DNA of 33,234 bases, from assembly GCA_019594195.1 (NCBI GenBank), contig JAFDTP010000007.1:1-33234 (forward strand), given 5' to 3'. Numbering within the stretch: position 1 is the first letter of the stretch; each line of letters starts with the position of its first letter. Below, one piece after another: positions 1 through 7,832 of the stretch. The stretch comes from Thermoplasmata archaeon (GTDB taxonomy: Archaea > Thermoplasmatota > Thermoplasmata > Halarchaeoplasmatales > Halarchaeoplasmataceae). The position numbers and the translations under genes are program-made. The notes below the pieces were generated by a model. It ran no database searches, had not been told where the DNA came from, and saw only the letters and a program-made list of their open reading frames with translations.

Positions 1-689
1 ATCTCACTGTCCGCTTTTATTTCAGACCCGATAAGATCATCGATCCAGGACTCGTTTCCAAATGTGTGCATCGGTATGAAATACTTCGGTTTGACCCTTT
101 CGATGAATTCTATCGGGCCCGCCCAGCTCGGAAGTCTTTCGTCCATGTTGGAAAATGCGATATCGATTTCTTCTTGTTCAAGCCCCTCAACAACATCGTC
201 AAAAACTTCAACGTGTTCCTTCACTTTTTGTTCGCCCCATTCTGGCCAGTTCCATTTTGCCAGATCTCCAGCGAAGTATATCTTCTTTCCGCCCGAGTAG
301 ATAAGGAAGGCTACACCGGCATCGTTGCTTTTCCACGTGCGAACCTTGAGATCATCGATCCGATGACTCTCATCAGGTTTTACCTCTGTGAAAGAGACAT
401 CTGAAGACAGACTATAGATTTTATCGACCATCCTCTTCACAGGGACGTCGTCTGCTAGGATAAAATGTGCTTTCTCTGCTTCACTAGAGAACTTCGCCAC
501 ATCAGGTGAGAAGTGATCGCCGTGCGAGTGCGATACGAACACGTATAATTCTGAACCTTTTACCATTGAACCTATCTTTTCATCTAATGGATCGTCTATA
601 CCTCTACCTGGATAATCGAACAACATCACCTTTTCATCTGATTCAAGGGTAAAACAGCTGTGATACCAGTAAGTTATGCATACATCCAT
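1..689 (-). CDS. MBL-fold metal-dependent hydrolase, C-terminus cut by window edge
   Basis: The minus strand from an ATG at 689 stays open to base 1, giving 229 codons without a stop. The zinc-binding motif HSHGDH lies at residues 54-59, followed by an AGD stretch and PMHTFGN near the left edge, which are the later metal-ligand regions of the metallo-beta-lactamase fold. The protein starts directly on the fold with no signal peptide, so it is probably cytoplasmic. It resembles the small UlaG-like/UPF0173 hydrolases; the substrate cannot be told. A minus-strand TATA-like ATTATTTAG at 714-722 would give a nearly leaderless transcript. A second MBL protein of the same general class lies at 18369-19010. 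The family call is firm, the function is open. Confidence 0.88.
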   Translation of the reverse strand, partial: MDVCITYWYHSCFTLESDEKVMLFDYPGRGIDDPLDEKIGSMVKGSELYVFVSHSHGDHFSPDVAKFSSEAEKAHFILADDVPVKRMVDKIYSLSSDVSFTEVKPDESHRIDDLKVRTWKSNDAGVAFLIYSGGKKIYFAGDLAKWNWPEWGEQKVKEHVEVFDDVVEGLEQEEIDIAFSNMDERLPSWAGPIEFIERVKPKYFIPMHTFGNESWIDDLIGSEIKADSE

Positions 690-733
690 TTCATATTTTT
701 ATACTACTCTCAGACTAAATAATTGTCGGTATC

Positions 734-1747
734 TTACACTCTTATGCCAGCTAGCCTGAATTTCCTTCTTATGTTTTTGATATCATCGTCCTTTATACCG
801 ACTTTTTCAAGTCTTCTGAAATAATCAGAGAAAAAATCATCCTTTCTATTTGTTATCGCGGATGCAAGATCTTTCCAATAGATCCTGTTTATCCTCTCAG
901 ACGCCCTTTTGACGAAGCTACCGAAGTCATCGGGATAACAGTTCTGGTTGATCTCATCTCTTGGTCGTTCGTTCAGCAGGTCGTTATATTCTACAAGACA
1001 TCTTCCGATGGAATCGACTTTTCTGTTATATCTGGTCAGACCGTAGGAATCGAGAAGTTCAGGACACAAAAGCACGTAGTCGAAGTCCCATCCGGTGTAG
1101 GGGCTATCCTCTTTTTCGGTCAATAGATGTGCCGTCTCAAGGCCTCTCATCATCTGATCTAGATATGAGTGGTCTTTAGAGCTGTAAGAAAGATCGCTCT
1201 CCAATTTAGACTCGAAGAACATGAATCTCTCGTTCTCGGGGAAGATCATGACCGCGTCATACCGTACCCAACCGTTAGCGCCTTCGATATCTAGGAATGA
1301 GATATCGTGTTTGCTCTTTTCAGAACCAAGATGTACGGCATCGTTGTACATCTCAACTTCGAAGAGCAGAACGTGTTTTTCCAGCGCTCTTCGATCCAAA
1401 CCGAGTATTTCAACGATATCTTGATCTTTTGAACGGCCATCTTTACGATCCGAAATATAATCTTTCTTAGAATCTCTAGTCAGCCTTTCAAAAAATTTTC
1501 TGTTCCAGTCGGATCGCTCGTTTCTTGGTGGTCCAAGTTCTGGAATACGTTGATCCCAGCGGCATAGATTTCCTAGCATGAACAGTGTAAGCGTGCTCTC
1601 TGAATTAGGATTGAAAAAGCTGTTCGGGTGAGATGAATTTTCGAGTAGTGACTCTTTTCTCCTTTCAGTGATGCCGTACCAACGGAACCAATCTTCTCTG
1701 ATATCAGGCATATTCAGGATATGTTTGATCTTTACACTTTCGTCCAT
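734..1747 (-). CDS. Predicted PD-(D/E)XK nuclease-like protein, divergent from nurA
   Basis: A 337-residue soluble protein that I do not recognise as a named family. Its middle reads RYDAVMIF (162-169), a short turn, then MFFESKL (176-182). D164 followed by E179-S-K181 fits the D...ExK core of the PD-(D/E)XK nuclease fold. E130 in the segment LLFEVEMYNDAV could be the helix acid, and Q198 in DQMMRGLE lies where many members carry a post-core helix residue. The N-terminal 100 residues and the C-terminus are charged and helical with no motif I know. It is transcribed away from nurA-herA across a 118-bp shared intergenic region, so a role in DNA ends or restriction is plausible but is inference from motif and position only. 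Confidence 0.75.
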   Translation of the reverse strand: MDESVKIKHILNMPDIREDWFRWYGITERRKESLLENSSHPNSFFNPNSESTLTLFMLGNLCRWDQRIPELGPPRNERSDWNRKFFERLTRDSKKDYISDRKDGRSKDQDIVEILGLDRRALEKHVLLFEVEMYNDAVHLGSEKSKHDISFLDIEGANGWVRYDAVMIFPENERFMFFESKLESDLSYSSKDHSYLDQMMRGLETAHLLTEKEDSPYTGWDFDYVLLCPELLDSYGLTRYNRKVDSIGRCLVEYNDLLNERPRDEINQNCYPDDFGSFVKRASERINRIYWKDLASAITNRKDDFFSDYFRRLEKVGIKDDDIKNIRRKFRLAGIRV

Positions 1748-1788
1748 CGGTTCTATTACGAGACGATCAATGATAAAGCTTTGATAGA

Positions 1789-1830
1789 GAGTCAGGTGAA
1801 AGTGGTATACTTTCGGTCCACCCCTGACTC
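1789..1830. promoter_or_regulatory. Nested dyad in the divergent nuclease-like/nurA promoter region
   Basis: GAGTCAGG (1789-1796) and CCTGACTC (1823-1830) are perfect 8-bp inverted repeats with a 26-bp spacer. Inside lie GAAAGT (1798-1803) and ACTTTC (1809-1814), a second perfect dyad. The right outer arm abuts the nurA TATA-like AATATTTAAG (1831-1840), which would give a short or absent leader before the ATG at 1866. A minus-strand TATA-like stretch for the divergent gene lies near 1770-1780. The dyad is therefore probably upstream of both start sites and suits a shared operator better than an RNA hairpin. Confidence 0.45.
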
Positions 1831-1865
1831 AATATTTAAGTATCGGTTCTAAGATTTACCGACGG

Positions 1866-2885
1866 ATGCTTAACGATCTATATGAAGCAATAGACGAACT
1901 ATCCGACTCGCCGGATGAATGGGGTAAACCATATTTCAGCCAGGAGCAGTATTACGAACCCATCGGACTCTCTAAAAACAATTTTACTTCGCTCGAAGCT
2001 GGAACTCACGGGCGTAAGGTCTGTTGTGTGGATGGAGGTAATAACAAGATATTCGAGTCCCCTTCGGATAGTGTACATCTAATAAGGATATATTACAACA
2101 TCTTCAAGGGTGAAAAAAGAGTTGAGAATATTGAGCCTGTTACTGCACTGCTCATAGCTAGATCTGAAGATGAGAAGGTCAGAGCGGATCTGAAAAGGAT
2201 AAGCGGCTCGATACCTTTCAACAAGAAAAAATTTTTGCTCGATAAGGCCGAATTAGAAGATAAGAGACCTGTCAGTGCAGGACACACCGTTCGAAAATAC
2301 CTTGAATGGGATGCTCTCCGGCATGCGGTAGAGGAGAAATTGGATGAAGGAGATATCGCAGTAAGAGACGGCGTACTTCAAACCACAGTCGAGAGCGAGA
2401 GAGCATGTGCAGATGGAGCCTACAAGGCAGTAGAAGAGAACGGAACTGTACTGGTAGGGATCGCCAAGACCAGTTCTCTGATGACGACCAGTGATTATCC
2501 CTTGATAGCTTCTTTACAGGAATTGTCTAGAGAGACGGATAAAGACTCCTGGTATTATCACCCTATCGCGAAGAACGAGCACCCGGATCATATGGGAGAG
2601 ATGTACGTTGTGAAATATCATCCTTCCTCAAGATATGCGTTCAGGACCGAATTCTATAGAGAGATGGACGTCCATAAAGAAGATGTTCTTGAAGAACTGG
2701 CATTCCAGGCCAAAGATCCTATATTTTTGGGATATCCCTATGGATTGGTTGATGCAGACAGGAAAGCCAGGGTCACGGACGAAGAGATAGATTATCTGAA
2801 AAATATGTGTGATAACAGGATGAAGGAGTCCTTCAGAGATAAGATAAACGCGTGTAACGCACACGATAAGTTGAGTAACGTTTGA
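1866..2885 (+). CDS. nurA: NurA 5'-3' nuclease (NurA domain protein)
   Basis: NurA works with the HerA ATPase to resect DNA ends in archaeal double-strand break repair, acting on Mn2+-dependent single- and double-stranded DNA substrates. This 339-residue protein has the first acidic motif in VCCVDGGNN (D56), a second in DIAVRDGVLQ (D166), the K199 region GIAKTSSL, and a C-terminal YPYGLVDADRKARV block near 296-309, in the order expected for the family. Length is typical. No Shine-Dalgarno is visible before the ATG, in keeping with the close TATA box and a leaderless message. The stop lies 25 bp before herA, so the two are co-transcribed. No rad50 or mre11 lies nearby in the window. Confidence 0.9.
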   Translation: MLNDLYEAIDELSDSPDEWGKPYFSQEQYYEPIGLSKNNFTSLEAGTHGRKVCCVDGGNNKIFESPSDSVHLIRIYYNIFKGEKRVENIEPVTALLIARSEDEKVRADLKRISGSIPFNKKKFLLDKAELEDKRPVSAGHTVRKYLEWDALRHAVEEKLDEGDIAVRDGVLQTTVESERACADGAYKAVEENGTVLVGIAKTSSLMTTSDYPLIASLQELSRETDKDSWYYHPIAKNEHPDHMGEMYVVKYHPSSRYAFRTEFYREMDVHKEDVLEELAFQAKDPIFLGYPYGLVDADRKARVTDEEIDYLKNMCDNRMKESFRDKINACNAHDKLSNV

Positions 2886-2910
2886 AATCAGGTTATGATG
2901 AGATGATAAC

Positions 2911-4407
2911 ATGTCTATAGGACAGATAATAGGTGGAGAATATGGAGAGTTGAAGATACGTCAGAAGAGTGGAAGGACCATCGAGATCGGTGATCTTCTC
3001 TCCATCGACGATATGATCATGCAAGTGCTGGACCTGCAGTACGGTTCTCTCATGGAACAGGACGATATAGAGAGGATCAGTGGTATGGCCCTAGAGGGTT
3101 ATGAAGAGACAAATATAATGGAAGAGGAGATACGGAATTACATATACGCTAAAGCCAAGCCTGTCGTTCGGGTAAAAAACGGTGAACCTAGAAAGCCGAA
3201 GATATTACCTCCGTTTTTTGGAGACCTAGAAAGAGTAGATGAGAAAGATTTTGAGTTTTTAGAAGAACCTGAGAACAGCCTTTACCTGGGTAGGGTCAGA
3301 AGCGGAAGCAGTACATTAGATGTGCCTATACACATAAATGGAAAAGAGGCACTTTCCCATCACATGTTGATCCCCGCGACCACTGGGAGAGGTAAAAGCA
3401 ACCTGGTCAAAGTTATGCTATGGAAGCTTATACCCAAGGAATATGCCGGCGTCTTCGTCATAGATCCACACGACGAGTATTACGGTAGGAACGAACTCGG
3501 TATCAAGGATCATCCTGAAGCTGAAAAAAAGGTGGACTATTATTCAACAGACCCTCCAGCCGGTGGTTATCATCTTAGGATAAATATCTCAGTTCTCAGA
3601 CCCTGGAACCTACAGGGTATAATCGACCTTTCGGGAGCACAAAAACAGGCGATGTATGTCTTTTACAACCACTACGGTGAAGACTGGCTGGAAAAGATAT
3701 TGACGGCGGATGCAGAAGATAGACCCGGGATACAGGAAACTACACTAGATGCTCTAAAAAGAAAGTTAAAACTAACTTTTGATCTTTCGGTTGAAAATGG
3801 CAGCGTTAGGCCGCGGGGTAACGTGTTCGTCAACGAAGGATCGGAAAGCCTTATAGAGGATATCACCAGCGGTGTTGAAGACGGGAAAAAAGTGGTAATG
3901 GATACGAGTTCTCTACCGGAAGATAAGGAACTGTTGATCGGCGGGATCATAGCAGATAACATATTTAAGAAATACAAAAACTACAAAGAGAGAGATGAAT
4001 TGAAAGATAAACCCTCGGTAGGGATAGTTATAGAAGAGGCCCCTAGAGTCCTAGGAGACCGTGCGGGTAGGAACGTGTTTCACAGGATAGCCAGAGAAGG
4101 TAGAAAGTTCCGCGTCGGACTCATCGCGATAACCCAGTTATCCAGTATGATACCGAGAGAGATACTCGCGAACATGAACACCAAGATCATCCTCGGGAAC
4201 GAGATGAAGAGCGAGAGAGAAGCTATCATCGGGAGTGCGGCTCAAGACCTTTCTAAAGATAGCAAGAACATAGCGAGTCTCGATAAAGGTGAAGCCATAG
4301 TTAGCAGTATCTTCACCAAGTTCGCCATCCCCATCAAGATAGATCTTTTCGACGATGTTGTTGAAGAGGAGAAAGGTGAGGAGAAGACACTCGAGTTCTT
4401 CGGGTAG
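2911..4407 (+). CDS. herA: HerA hexameric DNA translocase/ATPase
   Basis: HerA is the FtsK/VirB4-like hexameric ATPase that feeds DNA to NurA. The 498-residue protein has an N-terminal beta-barrel region (HAS domain, about 1-140), a Walker A at 155-163 (PATTGRGKS), a VIDPHDEY strand after it, and a Walker B at 370-376 ending in IEEA with the catalytic glutamate pair. The [19 protein letters not shown] stretch near 391-409 carries the expected arginines and the sensor Gln. The C-terminus is acidic ([10 protein letters not shown]). An SD-like GAGATGAT precedes the ATG. All core motifs are intact, so an active motor is expected. Confidence 0.95.
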   Translation: MSIGQIIGGEYGELKIRQKSGRTIEIGDLLSIDDMIMQVLDLQYGSLMEQDDIERISGMALEGYEETNIMEEEIRNYIYAKAKPVVRVKNGEPRKPKILPPFFGDLERVDEKDFEFLEEPENSLYLGRVRSGSSTLDVPIHINGKEALSHHMLIPATTGRGKSNLVKVMLWKLIPKEYAGVFVIDPHDEYYGRNELGIKDHPEAEKKVDYYSTDPPAGGYHLRINISVLRPWNLQGIIDLSGAQKQAMYVFYNHYGEDWLEKILTADAEDRPGIQETTLDALKRKLKLTFDLSVENGSVRPRGNVFVNEGSESLIEDITSGVEDGKKVVMDTSSLPEDKELLIGGIIADNIFKKYKNYKERDELKDKPSVGIVIEEAPRVLGDRAGRNVFHRIAREGRKFRVGLIAITQLSSMIPREILANMNTKIILGNEMKSEREAIIGSAAQDLSKDSKNIASLDKGEAIVSSIFTKFAIPIKIDLFDDVVEEEKGEEKTLEFFG

Positions 4408-4418
4408 TCATAACTTAG

Positions 4419-4461
4419 GTATCCTTTTGGATACAACAGGCTTATATGCGATGAAACGCAT
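4419..4461. promoter_or_regulatory. Two short hairpins around a TATA box downstream of herA
   Basis: GTATCC-TTTT-GGATAC (4419-4434) is a perfect 6-bp hairpin 11 bp after the herA stop. ATGCG-ATGAAA-CGCAT (4446-4461) is a second dyad that begins right after a TATA-like CTTATAT (4441-4447). The first may help end herA transcription or act as an operator; the second lies between the TATA box and the ATG at 4473. Function is inferred from position only. Confidence 0.35.
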
Positions 4462-4472
4462 GTAATATTTTG

Positions 4473-4670
4473 ATGGAGATAATCGAGAGATTGAAAGAGA
4501 TCAAAAGAGCACTCTTTGCCGGCCCACCTATTGAGGAGAAGGAGGAACTAACTTATATCGAGGAGAGGAGCACTTGTCCCGAATGTATAGGCACGATGGA
4601 TAAGATCGACGATATTGAAAACAAGGCACCCTCTAGGAACTCTCGTATATCGGGAAGAGATGATATTTAG
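4473..4670 (+). CDS. Small hypothetical protein with one CxxC
   Basis: A 65-residue protein, not recognised. It begins with an amphipathic, basic-acidic helix (MEIIERLKEIKRALF), then an acidic stretch, a single CPEC motif in the middle, and a basic, serine-rich tail. One CxxC alone cannot complete a zinc ribbon, so a dimeric metal site or no metal is possible. The ATG at 4473 is chosen over the TTG one codon earlier because a TATA box lies about 28 bp upstream, which fits a leaderless message. It ends 4 bp inside the convergent amidohydrolase gene. Real expression is likely but not certain. Confidence 0.55.
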   Translation: MEIIERLKEIKRALFAGPPIEEKEELTYIEERSTCPECIGTMDKIDDIENKAPSRNSRISGRDDI

Positions 4671-5791
4671 ACGATCTCTTTTCCCTCGATGAAGACTTTT
4701 TCGACCCTGGATTTCAACTCTAAAGGATCCCCGTTCAAGACTACTATGTCAGCGTCCTTCCCCTTTTCTAATGAACCGACCCTGTGATCTATATCACATA
4801 TCTGCGCAGGATATATGGTTATGGCTTTAAGAGCCTCTTCTTCTTCCATACCTTCTTTCACTGAATAAGCCGCCATCAGATTGAGATATTTTGTAGGGAT
4901 CACTGGAGAGTCGGTCATCAATGCGACTTTGACCCCCTTTTCGGACAGCACACCGGGTGTTTCAAAAGTTCTTGCGGCGTTCTCTCTTTTGGATTTAGAC
5001 GAAAGGCACGGTCCTACGACTGCTGGTATATCTTTGTCTGCTAAAAAGTCAGATATCTCGTGCCCCTCGGTCGCGTGTTCTAAAACCATTGGAAAATCGA
5101 ACTCTTCTGCTATCCTTACAGCGGTGACCATATCATCAGTTCTGTGCGCATGTATCCTTGCCTTCAATTCCTTTTTCAAAACTGGTTTTAAAGCTTTTAA
5201 CTTGAAATCATCATCTCCGTGTTTATCATCTAGATCATCTACATCAGAAAATGTCTTTCTCATGATGCCGGCTGTTCCCATCCTCGTCGACGGGATCTTT
5301 TCCTGCTCTTTGTAAACGCGCTTTGGATTCTCACCGAAAGCCATCTTCATGCCGGTAGGTTCTTTCAATACTAATTCGTCTATTATATTAGAACCTCCGC
5401 TCTTGATCGCCACTGACTTTCCTCCTATCGGGTTGGCGGAACCGGGCATCACGTTGACGGTAGTAATCCCGGCCTTCGATGCCTCTTTCAGTCCTATGTC
5501 CTCAGGATTTATACCGTCCAATGCTCTGAGATGCGGAGTTATGGGATCGTACCTCTCATTGGTATCATTCCCTTCCATCCCTTCGCCTTCCTCGTGGATA
5601 CCGGTATGGCAGTGAGCCTCGATGAGACCGGGTATCAAGGTTTTGTCCCTCACGTCTATCCTTTCGGCTTCTTCAGGTATCTCTATACCCTTTCCTATAT
5701 CGATTATTTTGCCGTTTTCGATCAGGATAGACCCCTTGTAAGATCCATCAGTTATCGTGTTTATCTTTCCATCTACTAAGGCTTTCATCAT
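4667..5791 (-). CDS. Amidohydrolase, imidazolonepropionase-like (COG1228 type)
   Basis: A 374-residue metal-dependent amidohydrolase. The N-terminal beta-sandwich runs into PGLIEAHCHTG (HxH at 60 and 62), followed by ARIHAHR (H214, H216), LEHATEGHE (H239, H244) and the catalytic LMTDSPV (D294) of the TIM barrel; the C-terminal GSLEKGKDADIVVLNGDPL returns to the small beta domain. These are the standard metal and catalytic residues. The family includes imidazolonepropionase, prolidase-like enzymes and many hydrolases of unknown substrate; no histidine-degradation genes lie near, so I do not assign a substrate. ATG codons at 5791 and 5788 are equally possible starts, about 15-20 bp from a minus-strand AATATATC box. 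Confidence 0.85.
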   Translation of the reverse strand: MMKALVDGKINTITDGSYKGSILIENGKIIDIGKGIEIPEEAERIDVRDKTLIPGLIEAHCHTGIHEEGEGMEGNDTNERYDPITPHLRALDGINPEDIGLKEASKAGITTVNVMPGSANPIGGKSVAIKSGGSNIIDELVLKEPTGMKMAFGENPKRVYKEQEKIPSTRMGTAGIMRKTFSDVDDLDDKHGDDDFKLKALKPVLKKELKARIHAHRTDDMVTAVRIAEEFDFPMVLEHATEGHEISDFLADKDIPAVVGPCLSSKSKRENAARTFETPGVLSEKGVKVALMTDSPVIPTKYLNLMAAYSVKEGMEEEEALKAITIYPAQICDIDHRVGSLEKGKDADIVVLNGDPLELKSRVEKVFIEGKEIV

Positions 5792-6198
5792 ATCGAGTCT
5801 TTTTTGATATATTAGGTATTAAAGTTTATCAAAGTATTCTAAAGGATGGTCGATCAAAGATTGAATTACAAGGAAAAATAATTTATGTATGCACAAATAT
5901 GCATGTGTGTTAGAAAATTTTGAAGTCAGCCCCCAGATATTTTTTGGTCCTCTCCCGGAGGAAAATATTGAAGCTGGGGGCTGATGTAGTGTTATCTGGT
6001 GACAGGCTCTTATAACCGGAATATCGATTTTGAAATATCTCTACTGGTCGTCTTCCCGGTTTCGAACCCTCAAAGAGAGTAACGCAAGTGATATTATATA
6101 TATTTTATGGTAGACTATCTCTTGTACGATCTCAAAGAAGAAAGAAATCCAGAATTTTTATTGAAATAAAAACATCAAATATCTTATTGGTCAAAAGA
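5792..6198. other. Gene-poor AT-rich stretch before the tRNA
   Basis: About 400 bp with no coding region I can support. It holds the strong hairpin at 5926-5984 (separate entry), a possible plus-strand TATA-like AATTTATGTATG near 5880-5891, and AT-rich runs near 6092-6108. No tRNA, snoRNA box pattern or conserved RNA is recognised in the rest. Confidence 0.5.
5926..5984. other. Long bulged hairpin, candidate structured RNA
   Basis: TCAGCCCCCAG (5926-5936) and CTGGGGGCTGA (5974-5984) are perfect 11-bp arms. Inside, ATATTTT pairs with AAAATAT and CCTC with GAGG around a TCCCG loop, leaving TTGGT on the left and TGAAG on the right unpaired. That is about 22 base pairs in 59 nt, in a GC-rich island within AT-rich DNA. 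No oligo-T follows on either strand, so it does not look like a simple terminator. A structured small RNA or a protein-binding site is possible. Confidence 0.5.
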
Positions 6199-6272
6199 TG
6201 GGCCCGGCCGGATTTGAACCGACGACCGTCTGGTTATGAGCCAGATGCTCCACCAACCTAAGCTACGGGCCC
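6199..6272 (-). tRNA. tRNA with CAT anticodon (Ile2 or elongator Met)
   Basis: The minus strand folds into a full cloverleaf of 74 nt: acceptor GGGCCCG/CGGGCCC, D arm GCTT/GAGC, anticodon stem TCTGG/CCAGA with loop CTCATAA, and T arm GTCGG-TTCAAAT-CCGGC, with discriminator A. No CCA is encoded and there is no intron. The CAT anticodon is shared by initiator Met, elongator Met and the AUA-decoding tRNA-Ile2. The acceptor begins GGGCC, as archaeal isoleucine tRNAs often do, so I lean towards tRNA-Ile2 (which needs agmatidine at position 34); elongator Met is the alternative. It is not an initiator, whose acceptor begins differently. Confidence 0.93.
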
Positions 6273-6304
6273 TTTTCCTGAGCGGGCAGACACTCTTAAT
6301 CACT

Positions 6305-6327
6305 AATCATATTTAAGATTGATGATT
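6305..6327 (-). promoter_or_regulatory. Likely promoter of the CAT tRNA
   Basis: On the minus strand a TATA-like CTTAAATATG (about 6309-6318) lies some 40 bp upstream of the tRNA 5' end, which allows a short 5' leader removed by RNase P. The box is bracketed by AATCAT (6305-6310) and ATGATT (6322-6327), a 6-bp inverted repeat that may be chance in AT-rich DNA. Confidence 0.5.
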
Positions 6328-6443
6328 TTTCTACCGCTAGCTGAACCAAGTTATAAAGATCTAGTTTTTAACTTGACCTATTTAAAGACCCTCTCAAATC
6401 AGAAATCTATCGCAGTATGAATTAAATATGATCTATAACATGG

Positions 6444-6582
6444 TATATATAAGAGAATCAGTCAAAGGCCTTGTAGAGATCCCAACGAATATCAATGACT
6501 TGAATGATAATAGGGAGGGAGGATAGGGGGTCCGGTGAAAGATCCAAGCCGGGTCCTCTTATCAACCCCTATATGGTTTTTT
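6444..6582 (+). ncRNA. Candidate small RNA with TATA box, hairpin and oligo-T end
   Basis: A plus-strand TATATATAA (6444-6452) predicts a start near 6473. Downstream, GGGTCCGG (6528-6535) pairs with CCGGGTCC (6549-6556) in 8 pairs including two G-U, around a 13-nt loop, and ATAGG (6523-6527) can pair with CCTAT (6568-6572) outside it. A T6 run (6577-6582) follows directly. Promoter, structured body and T-run together would define a transcript of about 110 nt. A 26-codon reading frame (6504-6584) runs through it, but the stem explains the sequence better. I recognise no known RNA family. Placement between the tRNA and the 3' end of the convergent gene supports an independent unit. Confidence 0.4.
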
Positions 6583-6590
6583 AAGGATTT

Positions 6591-6604
6591 AAAATAGAAA
6601 AAAA
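6591..6604 (-). terminator. T-rich terminator after the ketobutyrate ligase gene
   Basis: Read on the minus strand, a T7 run (6604-6598) and then CTATTTT follow 12 bp after the stop codon. Archaeal RNA polymerase ends at such oligo-T stretches without needing a hairpin. Confidence 0.6.
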
Positions 6605-6615
6605 GAGTTTTGGGT

Positions 6616-7809
6616 TCAGATCAGGTCTAGTTCTTTGCCGAGTTTCTCGTACACTCTCAGAACTTCGTTCAGGTCTTCTTCTGTAAGTCCGGCATTTATC
6701 TGATTCCTGATCCTCGCTTCTCCCTTTGGAACCATCGGGTAAACTATCGCGAGGCCGAAGATACCTTCTTCGTACAATCGATCCGCGAGTTTCTGGCCTT
6801 TCTTGCTGTCGCCGACCATCGCAGGCACGATCGGAGTTTCAGTCATACCGGTATCGAATCCCATGCTCTCCATCTCGCTCTTGAAGTACTCGGTCATATC
6901 CCACAGTTTTTCGACCCTATCTTGCTCTTCTTCCACTATATCAAGAGCCTCTTTGTCTATAGCCGCAACGTGCGGCGGGAAAGCTGCACTGAGTAGCCAG
7001 GTTCTAGATGTGTTGTAAGCGTATTTTATCAGTCCTTCTGTTCCTGCCAACATACCGCCGAAGCCGCCGAAAGCTTTGGAGAAAGTCCCCATCTGCATAT
7101 CGATATCGTCCTCGAGTCCAAATTCTTTCGCGATACCGTGTCCATCACCGAGAACACCTTCTCCGTGGGCATCGTCGACATAAGTCAGAGCGTTGTATTC
7201 GTCCGCTAATTTCTGGATCTCATCCATCTTAGCTATATCGCCGTCCATGCTGAAGACACCGTCGGTCAGCACTATCTTCCTGTTATATCCCTCTTCCTCA
7301 GCCTTTTTCAAACACTCTTCCAGTTCACCCATGTCAGAATGGCTGTAGATCATCTTATCGGCTTTGAACATCCTCTGGGCTATCATTATACCGTCGATTA
7401 TACAGCCGTGGTTCAACTCGTCGGAGATCAAGACGTCTCCTTTTCCGGCCAATTGAGGTATAAGACCCGCGCCCACCGCAAAACCGGTCTGATAGGTCAT
7501 ACCAGCTTCGCATTCTTTGAACTCGGCGATCCTATCCCATAGTTCCTCGTGTATGTCCATGGTTCCAGCGATAGACCAATCGGAACCGGCTCCGGCTCCG
7601 TACTCTTCGATGGCTTTCTTTCCCGCTTCTCTCAACCTGGGGTGGTTGGCCAGATCAAGATAATTGTTTGAAGCTAACATTATGCACTCTTTCCCATCCA
7701 CTGTAACGTGCGGTTGGGAAGGTCCTTCGAGGTTTCTTATCGTCCAAGTCAGACCCTCTTCCTTCATCTCCTCGTATTTTTCCATAAAGAACTCGGTATT
7801 CTTTGCCAT
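6616..7809 (-). CDS. kbl: Alpha-oxoamine synthase, 2-amino-3-ketobutyrate CoA ligase-like
   Basis: A 397-residue PLP enzyme of the alpha-oxoamine synthase family, which condenses an amino acid with an acyl-CoA. Glycine C-acetyltransferase (threonine breakdown) is the closest match. Visible landmarks are the SNNYLDLANHP start, NHGCIIDG (H134), the DDAHGEG motif (D212, H215) and the PLP lysine in GTFSKAFGG (K245). Two places differ from typical KBL: the usual VRTIAGT is here SDWSIAGT (76-83), losing the arginine, and the late AAHTxEDL is here NAGLTEEDL, losing the histidine. Substrate may therefore differ. An SD-like GGAGAATGAT lies before the ATG. Threonine aldolase is in the window but 23 kb away, and no threonine dehydrogenase is seen. 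Confidence 0.82.
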   Translation of the reverse strand: MAKNTEFFMEKYEEMKEEGLTWTIRNLEGPSQPHVTVDGKECIMLASNNYLDLANHPRLREAGKKAIEEYGAGAGSDWSIAGTMDIHEELWDRIAEFKECEAGMTYQTGFAVGAGLIPQLAGKGDVLISDELNHGCIIDGIMIAQRMFKADKMIYSHSDMGELEECLKKAEEEGYNRKIVLTDGVFSMDGDIAKMDEIQKLADEYNALTYVDDAHGEGVLGDGHGIAKEFGLEDDIDMQMGTFSKAFGGFGGMLAGTEGLIKYAYNTSRTWLLSAAFPPHVAAIDKEALDIVEEEQDRVEKLWDMTEYFKSEMESMGFDTGMTETPIVPAMVGDSKKGQKLADRLYEEGIFGLAIVYPMVPKGEARIRNQINAGLTEEDLNEVLRVYEKLGKELDLI

Positions 7810-7832
7810 GTTATCATTCTCCGTCGATTTTA

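Noticed and set aside
66..404. Plus-strand reading frame of 112 codons at the left edge
   Set aside because: It lies opposite the MBL-fold gene, whose zinc motif and full-length frame are convincing; the plus-strand protein has no motif.
2895..2901. ATGATGA, a box C-like sequence between nurA and herA (also at 13858)
   Set aside because: No matching D box CTGA at a usable distance; both sites serve as start-codon surroundings.
6058..6072. GGTTTCGAACCC, like a tRNA T loop, in the gap before the tRNA
   Set aside because: The flanking bases do not form a T stem and no acceptor or anticodon arm is found.
6504..6584. 26-codon ORF through the candidate small RNA
   Set aside because: No clear ribosome site at the right distance, and the stems and T-run explain the sequence better.
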